Positions 1 to 10,950 of a stretch of DNA of 64,000 bases are shown here, piece after piece. Position 1 is the first letter of the stretch, and each line of letters opens with the position of its first letter. Below the pieces are notes generated by a model. That model did no database searches and had not been told where the DNA came from. It worked only from the letters and a program-made list of their open reading frames with translations. The translations under genes and the position numbers were made by a program. The stretch comes from Mercurialis annua (Eukaryota > Streptophyta > Magnoliopsida > Malpighiales > Euphorbiaceae), in assembly GCF_937616625.2 (NCBI RefSeq), contig NC_065570.1, positions 12,472,001 through 12,536,000 on the forward strand. The letters are read 5' to 3'.

Positions 1-405
1 AAATTACGAGTTTTATGGGTTATTCGGCGATGAAGTGAGATTGGATGCTACACTTATGATGTATGCTCATTGGGTTGGTTGACTTATGAAGATTAATGGG
101 ATATGATACGATCTCAACATTTGTTTTTTGATTTAATCATTATAGGCTAATAATGATGTTTGATTCTCGTATCAATTTTAAGACCAAAAAAATTTGAAGG
201 CTCGTGAAATATTGATTGATACACCCGAAGATAGTAAATCTTCAAGTCATTTTGATTTCAACAAGTTCAAAGACGTTCTTGAAGCTTGTTTGGTCCTCCT
301 CAAAGAACCTCATTTGGAATAAGTTCAGTTTGGACTTAAATGGAGAAGGTGGAGTACAACAACAGTAATCATAGCTTATTAGAGAATTCGAGTCAAGTTG
401 AAGAT
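1..405. other. Unassigned AT-rich sequence
   Basis: No open frame of useful length and no recognisable domain. It abuts a Copia-like LTR start at 406, so it could be the eroded internal 3' end of that element, but I see no coding motif that proves this. Confidence 0.3.
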
Positions 406-921
406 TGTTGGAATATGCTTAGAATTCTAATTTGCATTAGCATTCTAATTAATGAAGTATTCGGGAGAAGGATAACTTTTTTTATCATTAGCTAATTAGT
501 AAGTATAAATCCAGTTAGGATTCATACTCCTAATACCATATAGATTATTTATTGCCTATATATTGCCTACCTTATTCACCTTTTAGAATATACCAAAACC
601 GAACACACAATATAGACATTGATGTGAATAAGGGAAAAAGGGGGTGTGTGTGTTGTGAGGAGTAAAAGTTAATTCTAACCCTTTCGGGTTACTTCTTGTA
701 AAGAGTTAAACACTTTCTGAGTTTTTTCTTCTAAGGGCATATTTATTAGAGATGTTCTCTATTTGGTGATTCTCCACCAATTTTGTACTCCTTTTGATGA
801 TTAGTTTCGCCCGTGTATGTACGCTTTAATGCATAAACACTTAAATCTTTTGTGTTATTTATTATTTGTTGATCAAATCCATAATTATTATAGAAAGGAT
901 TTGATTCCGCTGCGCGTACCA
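406..921 (+). mobile_element. Copia-type LTR remnant
   Basis: The segment starts with TGTTGGAATATGC and runs to a TTCCGCTGCGCG-type end followed by ACCA, which resembles the termini of plant Ty1/Copia LTRs. A TATA-like CCTATATATTG lies near 556, where an LTR promoter would be. No coding sequence and no matching second LTR are present in the window, so this is a solo or truncated LTR. I found no convincing 5-bp target-site duplication, and the right boundary is uncertain by some tens of bases. Confidence 0.5.
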
Positions 922-1012
922 ATCCGGTCACGAACCGGTCACGACAATTGGTACCAAAAATTCGACAATCCGTATCAAAGTTACAACATTTTCAGACTTC
1001 ATTTAGCATGAT

Positions 1013-1948
1013 CAATATTTTAAAAACCGGACCGGCCGGTCAGAATGGGTTAATAGGAAACCAATTAAGTGTCTAGGCTGGCTATACATAAAAATCCAAT
1101 AGTTAAAAATCCAGTCAAAATCGGGTTGAATTGGTAGAATTCGGTTTTTGACCAAATCCGGATGAATCCACTTAAAAAAAAAATAGATTAAAAGGTCCAT
1201 TCTTTGATCAAAAATAAATTTATATGGTTCGCTATACATGTGTCAACTTCTCACATAACACAATATTTATTTTTTTTCGTTTATATAAGTATTTTTTTTT
1301 GTACAATAATTTTTTTTTCTCTTACGCATAACATATTTTTCTTCTCTCGTTTATACATAACACATTTTTTTCTCTCTTTTAAACACTTCAATTATTATAC
1401 ATACTTTTAAAATATTTATTGTTATTAATATATTTCACACAATATAATTTAATATATTTTTTTATTTAAAATTTTATCGCATTTTTTATTTATTAAATTT
1501 GATTACTGAGTATAATAATTATTGTTTTTTAAAATTAATTTTTTAATATAATATAATTATTTTATACACACTTAAATATTGATCAATTACAATCACACTT
1601 CACAAATTTAATAATAAATTTATTTAAATATATCATCATATTTTTTATTTATAAATTTTGATAATATAATTTTAATTTAATAATTATTGTGATTAAAATA
1701 GAAAATTATTTTTTTCTCATTAAGAGTAATTATTCTATATACTTTTGAAAAGTGATCATTTATTATTATTATATTTTACATAATAATTTTTTAAATAAAT
1801 ATTTTATTACATTTTAAAATTAAGTGTTTTTAATTATATAATTTATATTTATTATAATTAAAAAATACGATCTAACTCGGTTGGACCGGTCTAACCATGA
1901 ACCTCCGGTGAAGCTGGTTCGTTCTCCGGTCCATTTTTAAAAACATTG
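1013..1948. mobile_element. Non-autonomous hAT element (MITE) with perfect 8-bp TSD
   Basis: The left end CAATATTTTAAAAACCGG and the right end, read on the other strand as CAATGTTTTTAAAAATGG, form a terminal inverted repeat rich in ACCGG. The direct flanks are identical 8-mers, AGCATGAT at 1005-1012 and 1949-1956, the TSD length typical of hAT transposons. The 936-bp interior is extremely AT-rich and encodes no transposase. A relative lies inverted at 37976-38435: the stretch around GATCAATTACAATCACAC near 1580 matches its reverse complement there. Confidence 0.85.
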
Positions 1949-1956
1949 AGCATGAT

Positions 1957-2315
1957 GTAAATTTGAATCATGTACAAATAAAAGTTTTTTTACAAAAATA
2001 TCAAATATATATGGATCGACTATATTTATTTGCAATAAAAATTGGGATTTTAATAAAACTATCCTACTTTGAAGAAACAAATATAAAGATAAATTATAAA
2101 AAAAATTTAAAAATACCTTTCATGTTTTACTAATATCATTCGGTACCCACTTTCCTAAAATATTTAGAAATATAACTTAAACTACCAGAAATAGTGAAAG
2201 ACGTTTAACATATTGTTAATGTACAGAAAGATAAGTCAAAATCAATGAAACCGATAAAAGTAGCACAGTTGCTACTGTAGCCTTCAACACTAGTAATGTC
2301 AAACTCCTTGCTTCT
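1957..2315. other. AT-rich spacer
   Basis: No gene seen. It lies between the hAT element and the first codons of the Tat-type accessory ORF. I looked here for a second copy of the LTR at 7221-7851 and did not find one, so the Tat element appears truncated on this side. Confidence 0.4.
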
Positions 2316-4110
2316 ATGACTGACATCACCGTCATCAAAGGCCCTATCATAAAATTCGATGCAAACGGAGATGGGTTTATTGGTTTCGGGAAACCTGCTT
2401 TCGGGTCTCCCGGTTCGCCTTATAGAGCTATTATCTTTGAGGAGCAGCTCGCTACTGGTCTTCGGTTTCCTTTAGATGCTTTCGTAGTAGAGTTATGTAG
2501 ATATTTAAGAATCTCAATAGGGGAGCTGCATCCTGGGACTATTAAAGTTCTTCTTGCCTTTGTCGAAGCGTGTAGGCTTCAGGGTCAATCCTGAGACTAT
2601 TAAAGTTATGTAGAGATTTAAGAATCTTAATGTTTTTTATTACTTCGTAGAGTTGAAGACATGCGATAGTTGTTTTGTTTTCGCTGTAAGTCGTATGGGT
2701 CGTTCTTCTATCTATTTGCCCTGTTTGGACAATGGTTGGCGAAAACGCTTTGTCATTGTTACTCATAATTTTGCCTTCTTTCATTTTCCGGATGGTTTTT
2801 CTATTTATTGTCTTTCAAATTATCCTTCTCCCTTTAACTTGTCTGCGTCGATCCTTGCTTTTGATTTATCATTTCATAGTATATTTCAACGTCCTGTTTT
2901 AGAAGTCTTGGTGAACAGTCACGTTCAGTGTCGATGGCTTCCTTTGGAAGATCCTTCGCGCGGTTTGGCGGATCTTCATTATACGTTTCTTGAAGGTGTT
3001 TATGTCTAATCTTGTTCTTTTTCTTTTGTTTTGTAGAATGTCTTCTTCATCTGATGATATGCTTTCCGGTTTCAAAATAGATCTGGACATTCCGATGGGC
3101 GGTCCTGAAGTGGATGCTGTTGCCGAGCTGATTCCTGAAGCTGAAGCTCAATTCGCCTTAGTTCCTGCTGGGGTGATCTTGTTAGCCGGTGACGGAGTAA
3201 TCGTCGTGGCAGAAGATGTTGCGGTTGATGAGCCTGCAGATGATGAGGCTGTTATCCCCTTTCCCCTAGCTCCGGTGATTCCTTCGGAAGAGGTGGAGGT
3301 ATTAGTCCTGGACAAGGCCATCGTCTTAGACTATGAGGAGGCTTCCCCGAGTCGAGGTCCTGCTGATTCACCTTCTCGGAAGAGGCGTCGGGTTGATGAA
3401 GGGTCCCTCTCAGGGGAAGGCCCTAGTGGCAGTTCGTCATCCGCTCCGAAGCTAGCGGAGTGGGTTGAGCGCCATGACCCGGCGAGTCTACTGAACACTC
3501 GGGTTCAGGCAGAGTACATCAGAAGTTTGGCGATTCCTGAGGATATTACTTGGTTTGCCTCTAAGTCCGGTCATGAGCTTTCGGATATCGCTTGCTTTCA
3601 TGGCTTCTCGGTAAATTAATTTTAATTTTATTTTCCGCTTATTTGCTTTCCTTGTTGATTTCTATTTGATAACTTATTTTCCTTGCCACTTTTATGTTAG
3701 ACCTTTTAAGCCGTGCTGGTTTTGAACGATCGCGGCAATGTGCCGAGGAGGAAGCTGAACGCCTTACATCTCTTTTGGCGACGTCCGAGTCGAAGAAGGC
3801 GAAGTTGAAGGCTTCGCTGGAAGAGCATGATTCGCTTCTTTTGCAGCTGAAGGCTCAAGACGCTATTAACAATCGTCAGGTCAATGTGATTGAAAAGAAA
3901 ACTGACGATCTGACTCGGGAGATCGAGGAGCTTATTAAGGTGAATACTTATGTTGGGGAAGAGCGGAATAAATTGAGGGCAGAAGTGGAGAAGCTTCATA
4001 TTTGTTTACTTGCTACGAAAGCTTTTTATTCCGCTCTGATCAGTGAGTATCGTCTCGCCATTGGGAGGAAGCTTTTGGAGCAGAAGCCAAAAATTGATTT
4101 TTTGGCGTGA
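2316..4110 (+). pseudogene. Accessory ORF of a Tat-type Ty3 element (putative gypsy-type transposon domain), broken
   Basis: Three coding blocks are visible. Block 2316-2594 contains the RFPLDAFVVELCRYL and ELHPGTIKVLLAFVEACR motifs typical of the plant family annotated as putative gypsy type transposon (Transposase_28-like). Block 2653-3009 has SRMGRSSIYLPCLDNGWRKR, also typical. Block 2990-3619 is acidic and serine-rich, and 3694-4110 is a charged coiled coil (EEAERLTSLLATSE and following). Probable introns separate the blocks: TTTTGTTTTGTAG precedes the third block near 3036, and GTAAATTA...ATGTTAG lies between 3612 and 3699. Joining the last two blocks does not keep frame, and a scrambled local duplication near 2590-2640 breaks the first, so I call it a pseudogene. 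It runs opposite to the gag-protease at 4877-7148; extra antisense ORFs are known in Tat-lineage retrotransposons. Its function is unknown. Confidence 0.65.
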
Positions 4111-4420
4111 ATGGATTAGATCCTCAAATTATAGCTCATGACTTGCTCGAGAAGATGGCGAAGGATTGTTTGTCGAAAAAGTAGATTTTTGATTTTTTGG
4201 CCTTCGCCTTTTTTGTATCATTGTAGTGATTTTGTGGCCTGGATCTTTTTTTTTATGAATATATGGCTCTTTTCCTTCATTGTTGATTCGAATGTTTGGT
4301 TTAATTTATTTTTGTTTTGGATTTCGCCTGATTGGTTTGCCTGTGCTTTATTTTATTGTTGTCGATGTTTTTGTATTTATGGGAGTTAAGATTTTCTTTG
4401 AAATGCACCTGGTATTTTCC

Positions 4421-4641
4421 GAGTTAATTTATCATTTTCTTGTTTTCTATTATATTTAGAGTTAATTTAAACTCTATCTTTTGTTGGCATTTTGCCTTAT
4501 TCGAGAATTAATCTAAACTTTTGTTTTCGCGTTTCACCTTGCTCGAGTTAATCTAAACTCCTATTTTGGCGTTTCGCCTTGTGTGAGTTAATTTAAACTC
4601 TAATTTTTATCATTTCGTCTTGCTCGAGTTAATTTAAACTC
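4421..4641. repeat. Tandem array of six about 40-bp units carrying GAGTT-N6-AACTC
   Basis: Copies of GAGTTAATTTAAACTC or close variants begin at about 4421 (partial), 4459, 4505 (degenerate), 4545, 4585 and 4626. Steps are about 38, 46, 40, 40 and 41 bp. Each core is an inverted repeat with arms GAGTT and AACTC, and the intervening text is a variant of TTTTGGCGTTTCGCCTTGCTC. The array sits between the convergent 3' ends of the antisense accessory ORF and the gag-protease region. Confidence 0.75.
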
Positions 4642-4876
4642 TTATCTTGGCTTTTTGCTTTGTTTTCCGGTTCCTTTTTTGCGTTTGGCAAATCACACAT
4701 TACTTGAACTGAACTTTTATTAAAATAATAATTGCTTACAAAAATTTAAAGATAATTGTAATACCATCGGGTATGACATAAGGTCTTTACTAGTGATGGG
4801 TTATTTAAATCCTCCTACTCTCCTTTCTTCTCTGATTTGCTTTCTTGAAGATCTATAACACACTCGTCGTATCATT

Positions 4877-5407
4877 CTAGTAACCTCTCAGAGTTACTAC
4901 GCCCTTCTCAATCGTTACTTTCATTGTCAAGGCTCTTATGCTGGTTACTGCAGCTGAATCATGGAGGAATGGTCTCCCGAGGATTGCATTATATGTCAGT
5001 TCCATATCAACTATGTTGAATAGGGACATGACCTTCTTGTTGATCCCCCTTTCCGGGCCGACTATGACTTCTAGTGAAATGGCACCTAGTGGGTTGATTA
5101 AGGGGCCTCCGAGTCCGGATAGCAGGATCGGTACTCGGCGCAACCTTACTGCGGTCCCTCCCAGCATCTTATATGCAGCGTTCGTCATTAGATTTACTGC
5201 ACTTCCTTCATCAATAAGGATTCACTCCATGTTCCAATTTTTGATGATGGTTGTCACCACCAGAGCGTCATTATGAGGTGCTTTCACATGCTCGTAATCC
5301 TCAACATCAAAAATCACCGGTGGCATGTGCGTTTCTCTGATATTCATTACTTCTCTTCCCTGTTTTCTTCTGATAGTCGAACTGCTATGCCCTCCTCCAT
5401 TGATCAT
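4877..5407 (-). pseudogene. Ty3/Tat aspartic protease region
   Basis: The frame contains MPPVIFDVEDYEHVKAPHND..LVV, which precedes the protease in Tat elements, then LIDEGSAVNLM in the position of the catalytic D-[ST]-G-[AS] motif, and finally YNAILGRPFLH, the conserved C-terminal ILGRP motif of retroviral-type proteases. A TGA interrupts the frame after NWNME near 5222. The second residue of the catalytic motif is E where T or G is usual. The reading frame stops at 4877 and no reverse transcriptase, RNase H or integrase follows, so the element is non-autonomous. Confidence 0.75.
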
Positions 5408-5409
5408 AT

Positions 5410-7148
5410 TTATAGTTTCAAGAATTTTGGATGACCTCTTTTCTTCCTTTTTCTTTCCTTTGCCGTCCCTACTCCCTTATCATTGCTCTTTGTTTTGTGA
5501 GCTATGAACTTCCTCAGCTCACCTGCATCAATCATTCTCTCTGTTTCCACTTTTAGGTCTCGGCACCCATCCGTTTCGTGTCCGTAATCCTCATGAAATT
5601 TGCAGTACTTCCTTGTATCTCTAATTTCAGCTTTCATCTTAGGTGGCCACACTACGTTTTTGACATTTTCTTTGATCCACATGAGGACGTTAGTTCGACT
5701 GGTGTTCAGCGGTGTATAATTGCGTTCATCATCTCGGGGGTCGTATCTTGGTTCGTATCTCCCTGGGGGGCGAATCACCTGCTCTCTTCAGGTCTCCCCC
5801 TATCTTCTGTTCTTAATTTCGACTTCTCTTTGGTTTTTCTTTTGATTCCTTCCCCTTCGCCTATTTTCCACGAATAGCCATACGACCTTCATCCAGCTCG
5901 AAGTATTTTTAGGCTATACCCATCAGGTTTGAGAAAGTGGTGGGTTTGTTAACCAGCAGTTTATGCACTAATTTGCCGAATCGCGTTCCTTCTCGTAATG
6001 CTTCAGTCGCCATGTCGACATTCAAGTTGTCTATCTTCATGGCTTGCTTGTTGAATCGCTCGATATAGCTTCTTAGTGTTTCTCCTTCCTCCTGAATACA
6101 CGACCTCAGGACACTCGACACAAGATCACGTCTGATACGCTTAACAGCCCTATGGTGGCTGTAAATATGGACGTATGGTCCCTCGGATCTCCTTTTCCAT
6201 TGAAAGTTGACAAGGTGGGCAACTTCATGTTGTACGGGATCGTTTCCTCCATTATCTCGGCTGAAAGGGGCGAACCCTTCTACCTGAGGTCGTCTATGTC
6301 TAGCTCTTCAGATTTCAACTTTTTTACTGCTTTGGCAATCTTTTCTTTCAAATCTTCCTCAGCGACATATGTAGCTTTACTCATCTGGGGCGACTTTGAG
6401 GATTCGCCCTCTCCCTCCTGGTGTTTCTTCTTTGACTGTGCTTTGCCCGTGTCTTTATCATGTTTCTTGCTTTTTGGTGGCGCGTCCTCCTTTTCTCTTT
6501 CCCTTTGTTCTTCTCTTTTAGAATTGAGCCTAGTCCGGGCATCATCTTGATTTTTGCCGTTTCTAGGCGTCTCTCGTGGATTTTCTTATCCGGAACCATC
6601 TTTTCAGTGCTCATGGTTCTCTAGGTTTTCTTCCTCTTCGTTCCTCCTCTCATTTCTTCCTTCGTTTCCCCATTCGTTTCTTTGTTCGTTCCTTTGCTCG
6701 TTTCTTCCTCTAGTTGGTCCTTGGTGGCCTAGGTCTGCGTTTTCTGTTCTGCCTCTTCGTCTGGCAGAAGATGGGCTGAAGTTTTCTTTTAGGATCTTCA
6801 TGGTTTCGTCATGGTTGTCGTTTATTCTCTTGGCTCCGCTGGCCAATCTGTCCAAATTCGTCTGGACAGATTCCAGTACTTTCTTCAGGATCTCGTTGTA
6901 CATGTCTTGTGCTGCCATACCTAGCGTTTGTTCACCACCAGCTCCTAAATTGAAAGCAATCAGATTGCTTTCCCTGATTGGGTTGGTCTGGTACTGGGGA
7001 GTGGACAAGGAGGTTCCTCTTGTGTTACTGCTTCCAGCAGAGCCATATCTTCAGTAACATTAATTATCTCCGGTGTGTTTTGATGGGTTTTCGGGTCCAT
7101 CGGCTGTTTGTCTTTCAGGTTTATTCTGTCAGAAGTCATCTTCTTCAA
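5410..7148 (-). pseudogene. Ty3/Tat gag, multiply broken
   Basis: The minus strand encodes in order: an N-terminal region (6960-7148 and 6604-7008) ending in an Arg-Asn-Glu repeat; a basic, charged linker (6381-6614); the start of the gag core with EETIPYNMKLPTLSTFNGKG (about 6150-6270); a core helix region QEEGETLRSYIERFNKQAMK (5909-6121); and the knuckle-like KYCKFHEDYGHETDGCRDL (5410-5778). These are hallmarks of Tat-lineage gag. The stretch between the two core parts is shorter than usual, suggesting an internal deletion, and frames change several times. It starts about 70 bp inside the primer binding site at 7201. Confidence 0.75.
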
Positions 7149-7200
7149 TAGTATTTATTTGAGTTCAGAAAACTCCTTCGATTTGAAGTTGGTTTAGCTT

Positions 7201-7217
7201 TTCCCACAGACGGCGGA
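7201..7217 (-). other. Primer binding site of the Tat element
   Basis: On the minus strand TCCGCCGTCTGTGGGAA follows the LTR end directly. The common Tat/Athila primer site carries the closely related GGCGCCGTCTGTGGGAA. The match and position fix the element's orientation. Confidence 0.75.
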
Positions 7218-7220
7218 AAT

Positions 7221-7851
7221 TGATGGAGTCTGCCTTCTAATCCGGTAATGTGACCTGCAAAACAGGTCAGAAGCTAACCGGACGGTGGTTGTCCGATTAA
7301 CTCTCCGATGCTAAAGTCAGTATTGAGCTTAAGCAGCGTTTTGTGCATATGAATGTAGTTGTGTGTTTAGGCATATCTCAAACTCCTTTTATAGTAGATG
7401 ATAGTATACCTTGTAAAGTTGTAATAGGAAGGTGAATCCTACTTTGTAGGGTTTGACCTTGATTAGGATTGATATTCCTTATTTAAACATGAGTCCTATT
7501 TAGGAACGTCTTCCTAAATAGTCTCGTCTTCCTAAGTTAGAGGTTATCTTCCTAAGTTGGAGTTTGTATCCAAATAGGTAAGATACTCGAGAATGTTCAG
7601 TAGATTTGGTAATCTGTCCGAATCCCAAGGTCGACGCGTTTTGTCCGAGTCCTCAGGGATTCGGCATTATTCCTGTCGGATGGTGTTCCAGTATTATTCC
7701 TGTCGGATGATGTTCCAGTCAAGGCGGATCCTATGGATTCAGCTGCCTGTTTCATCTGTTTTGGCCCTTTGGCGGGAGTCCGATATCGTCTGAAAATGGA
7801 TCTCCTGCAACTCGGCTCCACTGTAGTTAAAATAGGATTCAGTATCCATCA
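7221..7851 (-). mobile_element. 5' LTR of the Tat element
   Basis: On the minus strand it starts TGATGGATAC and ends ACTCCATCA, giving a 7-bp terminal inverted repeat TGATGGA/TCCATCA. The 631-bp LTR contains a TATA box, ACTATAAAAGG, at about 7386-7396, and upstream of it a cluster of TCCGA/TCGGA motifs (7617-7707). It is followed by the primer site. No matching 3' LTR was found to the left. Confidence 0.75.
7617..7707. promoter_or_regulatory. Dyad of four TCCGA/TCGGA sites upstream of the LTR TATA box
   Basis: TCCGA occurs at 7617 and 7644 and its complement TCGGA at 7676 and 7703. The four sites form an exact dyad centred on 7662 with steps of 27, 32 and 27 bp. The two right-hand copies belong to a 27-bp direct repeat (TCCTGTCGGATG..TGTTCC). 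The cluster lies about 220-320 bp upstream of the TATA box on the minus strand. A binding function is inferred, not shown. Confidence 0.55.
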
Positions 7852-8695
7852 ATATGAATAACTAGAATATTATAGTTTTATTTTACGGACGTCTCTTATT
7901 CTAATATTTAATCACTTGTAATGTAATATTTTTGATAATAATAAATATATTGTTTTCCTAATTAATTTCCGTGCAATGTGTTTGCATCGTCTGCTTTAGT
8001 TTCAAATTAAGTATTAAACATATTTTGACAAGTGAGTTGATTAATTGCCAAGTGATAGGTTTTTATTTAAATTTGATTTATTATTCTATTAAATATTTTT
8101 CTAATTAATTAATATTAATATTAATATTTATAAATTATAAAATATGAAAAGTTAAAATTTATAAAATTTTAAAAGCCTAATTTTTATAATTTAAAAATTT
8201 AATATATAATTAGTGTTTATAAGTAATTTAATGTAAAACATTTTTTCAAAACTTAAATCAATAAATTTATAAAAATGTTTATTGGTTATTTTAATGAAGA
8301 ATGTTTATAAAATTTAATTGATAAACTATGATATTATATTAAATTGTTAAACTATAGATTTAATAAGTATTAATAAGTTGAATAATTTAGTTTATAATAA
8401 GTTAAATAAATAATTTTTCTTAAAACCAATAAATAAATTTTATTTAATAAATTGTTTAAGAATACACTTTACTGAACATTATGTATATTTAAAATAACAT
8501 TATATAACTTATAAAAATGAAATTTTAATTCTTTTTATTGGTAGATGTAAAAAATATAATATTTTTAAAATTTAATTTAATTAATAAAAATTTAAATTTA
8601 AATTTTTTTATAAATTTGATGGTTATGAAATTTGAAGTGTTCTAGTTATGTTTATAATTTATATAATTTTAAGAGTTTTGATGGTATATTAATAA
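7852..8695. other. Very AT-rich spacer
   Basis: No gene or repeat boundary recognised. Long A/T runs and short inverted repeats only. It borders the Tat LTR on the left and the Mutator-like MITE on the right. Confidence 0.4.
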
Positions 8696-9065
8696 GGATT
8701 AATTCCTAAAAAAATCACGAACTTTACACGAAGTTTCATTTTAATCATGAACTTTAAAAATTGTCATTTAAAGGCACGAACTTTCATTTTGTTTCAAATC
8801 TGTCGCCAACGTAAAATCCGGTGTATTTTATCGAACCAAAAATTCCTAATCCTATATATTCTAACTAAAAGATAATAAGATTTAATGTCGATTTATAATT
8901 TGGGTCTTTCATTAATGGCTTATTGAAGAATTTAGTCAACAAAAATACACTGAAATGATAGATTTGAAATAAAATGAAAGTTCGTGCCTTTAAATGGCAA
9001 ATTTTAAAGGTCATGATTAAAATGAAACTTCGTGTAAAGTTCGTGATTTTTTTAGGAATTAACCC
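8696..9065. mobile_element. Mutator-like MITE with long TIRs and 9-bp TSD
   Basis: About 105 bp at each end form an inverted repeat starting GGATTAATTCCTAAAAAAAT on the left and GGGTTAATTCCTAAAAAAAT on the other strand at the right. The flanks carry the same 9-mer TATTAATAA (8687-8695 and 9066-9074). A 9-bp TSD with long inverted termini is characteristic of Mutator-like elements. The 370-bp element encodes nothing. Confidence 0.85.
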
Positions 9066-9189
9066 TATTAATAATATTAAAAGATTATGAAATAAAATGG
9101 ACTTGGGCCTTCTGAATGGCCATTTTAAATATAGACTTATTCTTCTGAAAATGGACTTGGGCCTTCTGAATCTTCTGGGAATTACTTGG

Positions 9190-9332
9190 TCAACTTCTGG
9201 AGTCAACCTCTGAAATCAACCTCTAACATTAACTTCTGGGGTCAACCTCTAACATCAACTTCTGGAGTCAACCTCTGACATCAACTTTTGGACTCAACCC
9301 CTGACATCAATTTCTGTAGTCAACCTCTGGCC
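9190..9332. repeat. Minisatellite, 11 copies of a 13-bp unit
   Basis: Eleven consecutive units of exactly 13 bp follow the consensus TCAACYTCTGRNR, with no insertions or deletions. Odd and even units partly alternate between an ACTTCTGGAG form and an ACCTCTGACA form, suggesting a 26-bp higher-order unit. No reading frame is maintained. Confidence 0.9.
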
Positions 9333-9654
9333 AATTAAATGTAGTTTAATGGCCCTTTTTAAAGAAAATGAGCTTTATGGGAATTTGAGCCATATTTTTA
9401 TTTTTGGTGCAAACAATTATTAGAATTATTAGAATAGATTTTAATTTATGAGAAAATTAGGGAAAACACTCCATTTTTGAAAATAATTGTAAATATTACT
9501 TCAGCAAAAAAAAGATATGAAACATACTTCCCGTTTTTTTTATTTCTGTTTTTACTCTGACGTGACTTTTTTTAATATAACTACCTGTTTTTTTTTATGT
9601 TTTTACTCCCTCTTTTTTATAACTTTATTTTTATACTCTCATAGCAATTAATGC
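9333..9654. other. AT-rich spacer
   Basis: No feature recognised beyond homopolymer runs. Confidence 0.4.
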
Positions 9655-9750
9655 TCCTTCTCTTCTTCTTCTTCTATTTTTTTTCTTTTTCTTCTTCTTC
9701 TTCTTCTTTTTTTTGTTCGTTTTCTTTTTCTTCTCTATCTTTTTTTTTCG
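9655..9750. repeat. Pyrimidine-rich (CTT)n microsatellite
   Basis: Imperfect CTT/TTC repeats with T runs. They produce a lysine/arginine-rich open frame on the minus strand that is an artefact of composition. Confidence 0.85.
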
Positions 9751-10039
9751 TCGTTCGCCAATCCTTCCCCGATCTGCCGTTGTTTCGTCGTCAATCCGCC
9801 GCTCTTCTATATTAAATTTTAGCAATTTTTTTCTTAACTCGTGGTGATTATTACGAGTTATTTTAACGCTCAGATCTGAAAAAAATTGCTCTTCAATTTT
9901 TTTTGTTTTAGATCTAAAAAATCTGCATAAATAACAATTTTATGATGAAAAAAATAATTTTCTGCAGAAATAACGATTTTTTTTGCAGAAAACAGCGTCT
10001 GATTATCATCTCGTTATCACTACAATATTATCATATCAG

Positions 10040-10950
10040 TATCATAAACTGTAGAAAAAACGATTTTGTAGTGATACCGAGATGATAACCAGACGATAAT
10101 GAAACCGAGATGATAATGTTATTATGATAACGTGGTGATAACATCATGATACTGTTATGAAAATATAATCTAATTATGTATGAAAAATAATATTTACAAA
10201 AAAGTTATGATACCGAGATGATAATGTAGTAGTTATACCGAGATGATAATCATACAATAATGTTACCGAGATGATAATGTTATTATGATAACGTTGTGAT
10301 AACATCATGATAACGTTATTGTAATTGTATGATAAGGTTATCATATTATTATCATATAATAATCTGCTACATACGATACCGATTATGGCATGATAATAAG
10401 ATGACAATGCAATATGATACACTGATAATTACATGATAAGGTGAAACTGTGATAATCATATGATACTGTAATACTGTGATAATCATATGATAATGTGATA
10501 CTGTGGTTTTGTCTAATATTATCCAACAGTATCATCACATTATCATATAATAATCTGCTATATACGATACTAATAATGACATGATAATAAGATGACAATG
10601 CAATATGATACATTGATAATTACATGATAAGGTGAAACTGTAATAATCATATGATACTGTTATGATAAAGTATGTATGATAATGTTATGATAATTTTTAT
10701 AAAAATAGGTTATGATAATATTATGATAAGGTTAATGATAATACTATGATAAAATACGAAAATTAATATCTACAAAAAAGTTATGATACCGAGGTTATAA
10801 TGTTGTAGTGATACCGTGATGATAATCAGACGCTAATGTTACCGAGATGATAATATTATTATGATAACGTTGTGATAACATCATGATACTGTTATAAAAA
10901 TGTAATCTAATTATGTATAAACTATGTTAAAAGTTATGCAAAATCTATGA
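10040..10950. repeat. Complex GATAA/TTATC-rich minisatellite
   Basis: A block containing ATACCGAGATGATAATG and TGATAACATCATGATA occurs three times, starting near 10068, 10228 and 10805. A second block around AATCTGCTA..ATACGATAC recurs at 10361 and 10552, 191 bp apart. Almost every few bases there is GATAA or its complement, many paired as short inverted repeats. No coding function is apparent. Divergence between copies shows it is not freshly amplified. Confidence 0.8.

Noticed and set aside
1957..2315. Missing 3' LTR of the Tat element
   Set aside because: No stretch resembles the LTR at 7221-7851 in either orientation.
9631..9825. Lysine/arginine-rich minus-strand frame
   Set aside because: Product of a CTT microsatellite.
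10174..10613. Histidine/tyrosine-rich minus-strand frames in the GATAA block
   Set aside because: Repeat-derived reading frames with no known domain; copies are out of frame with each other.
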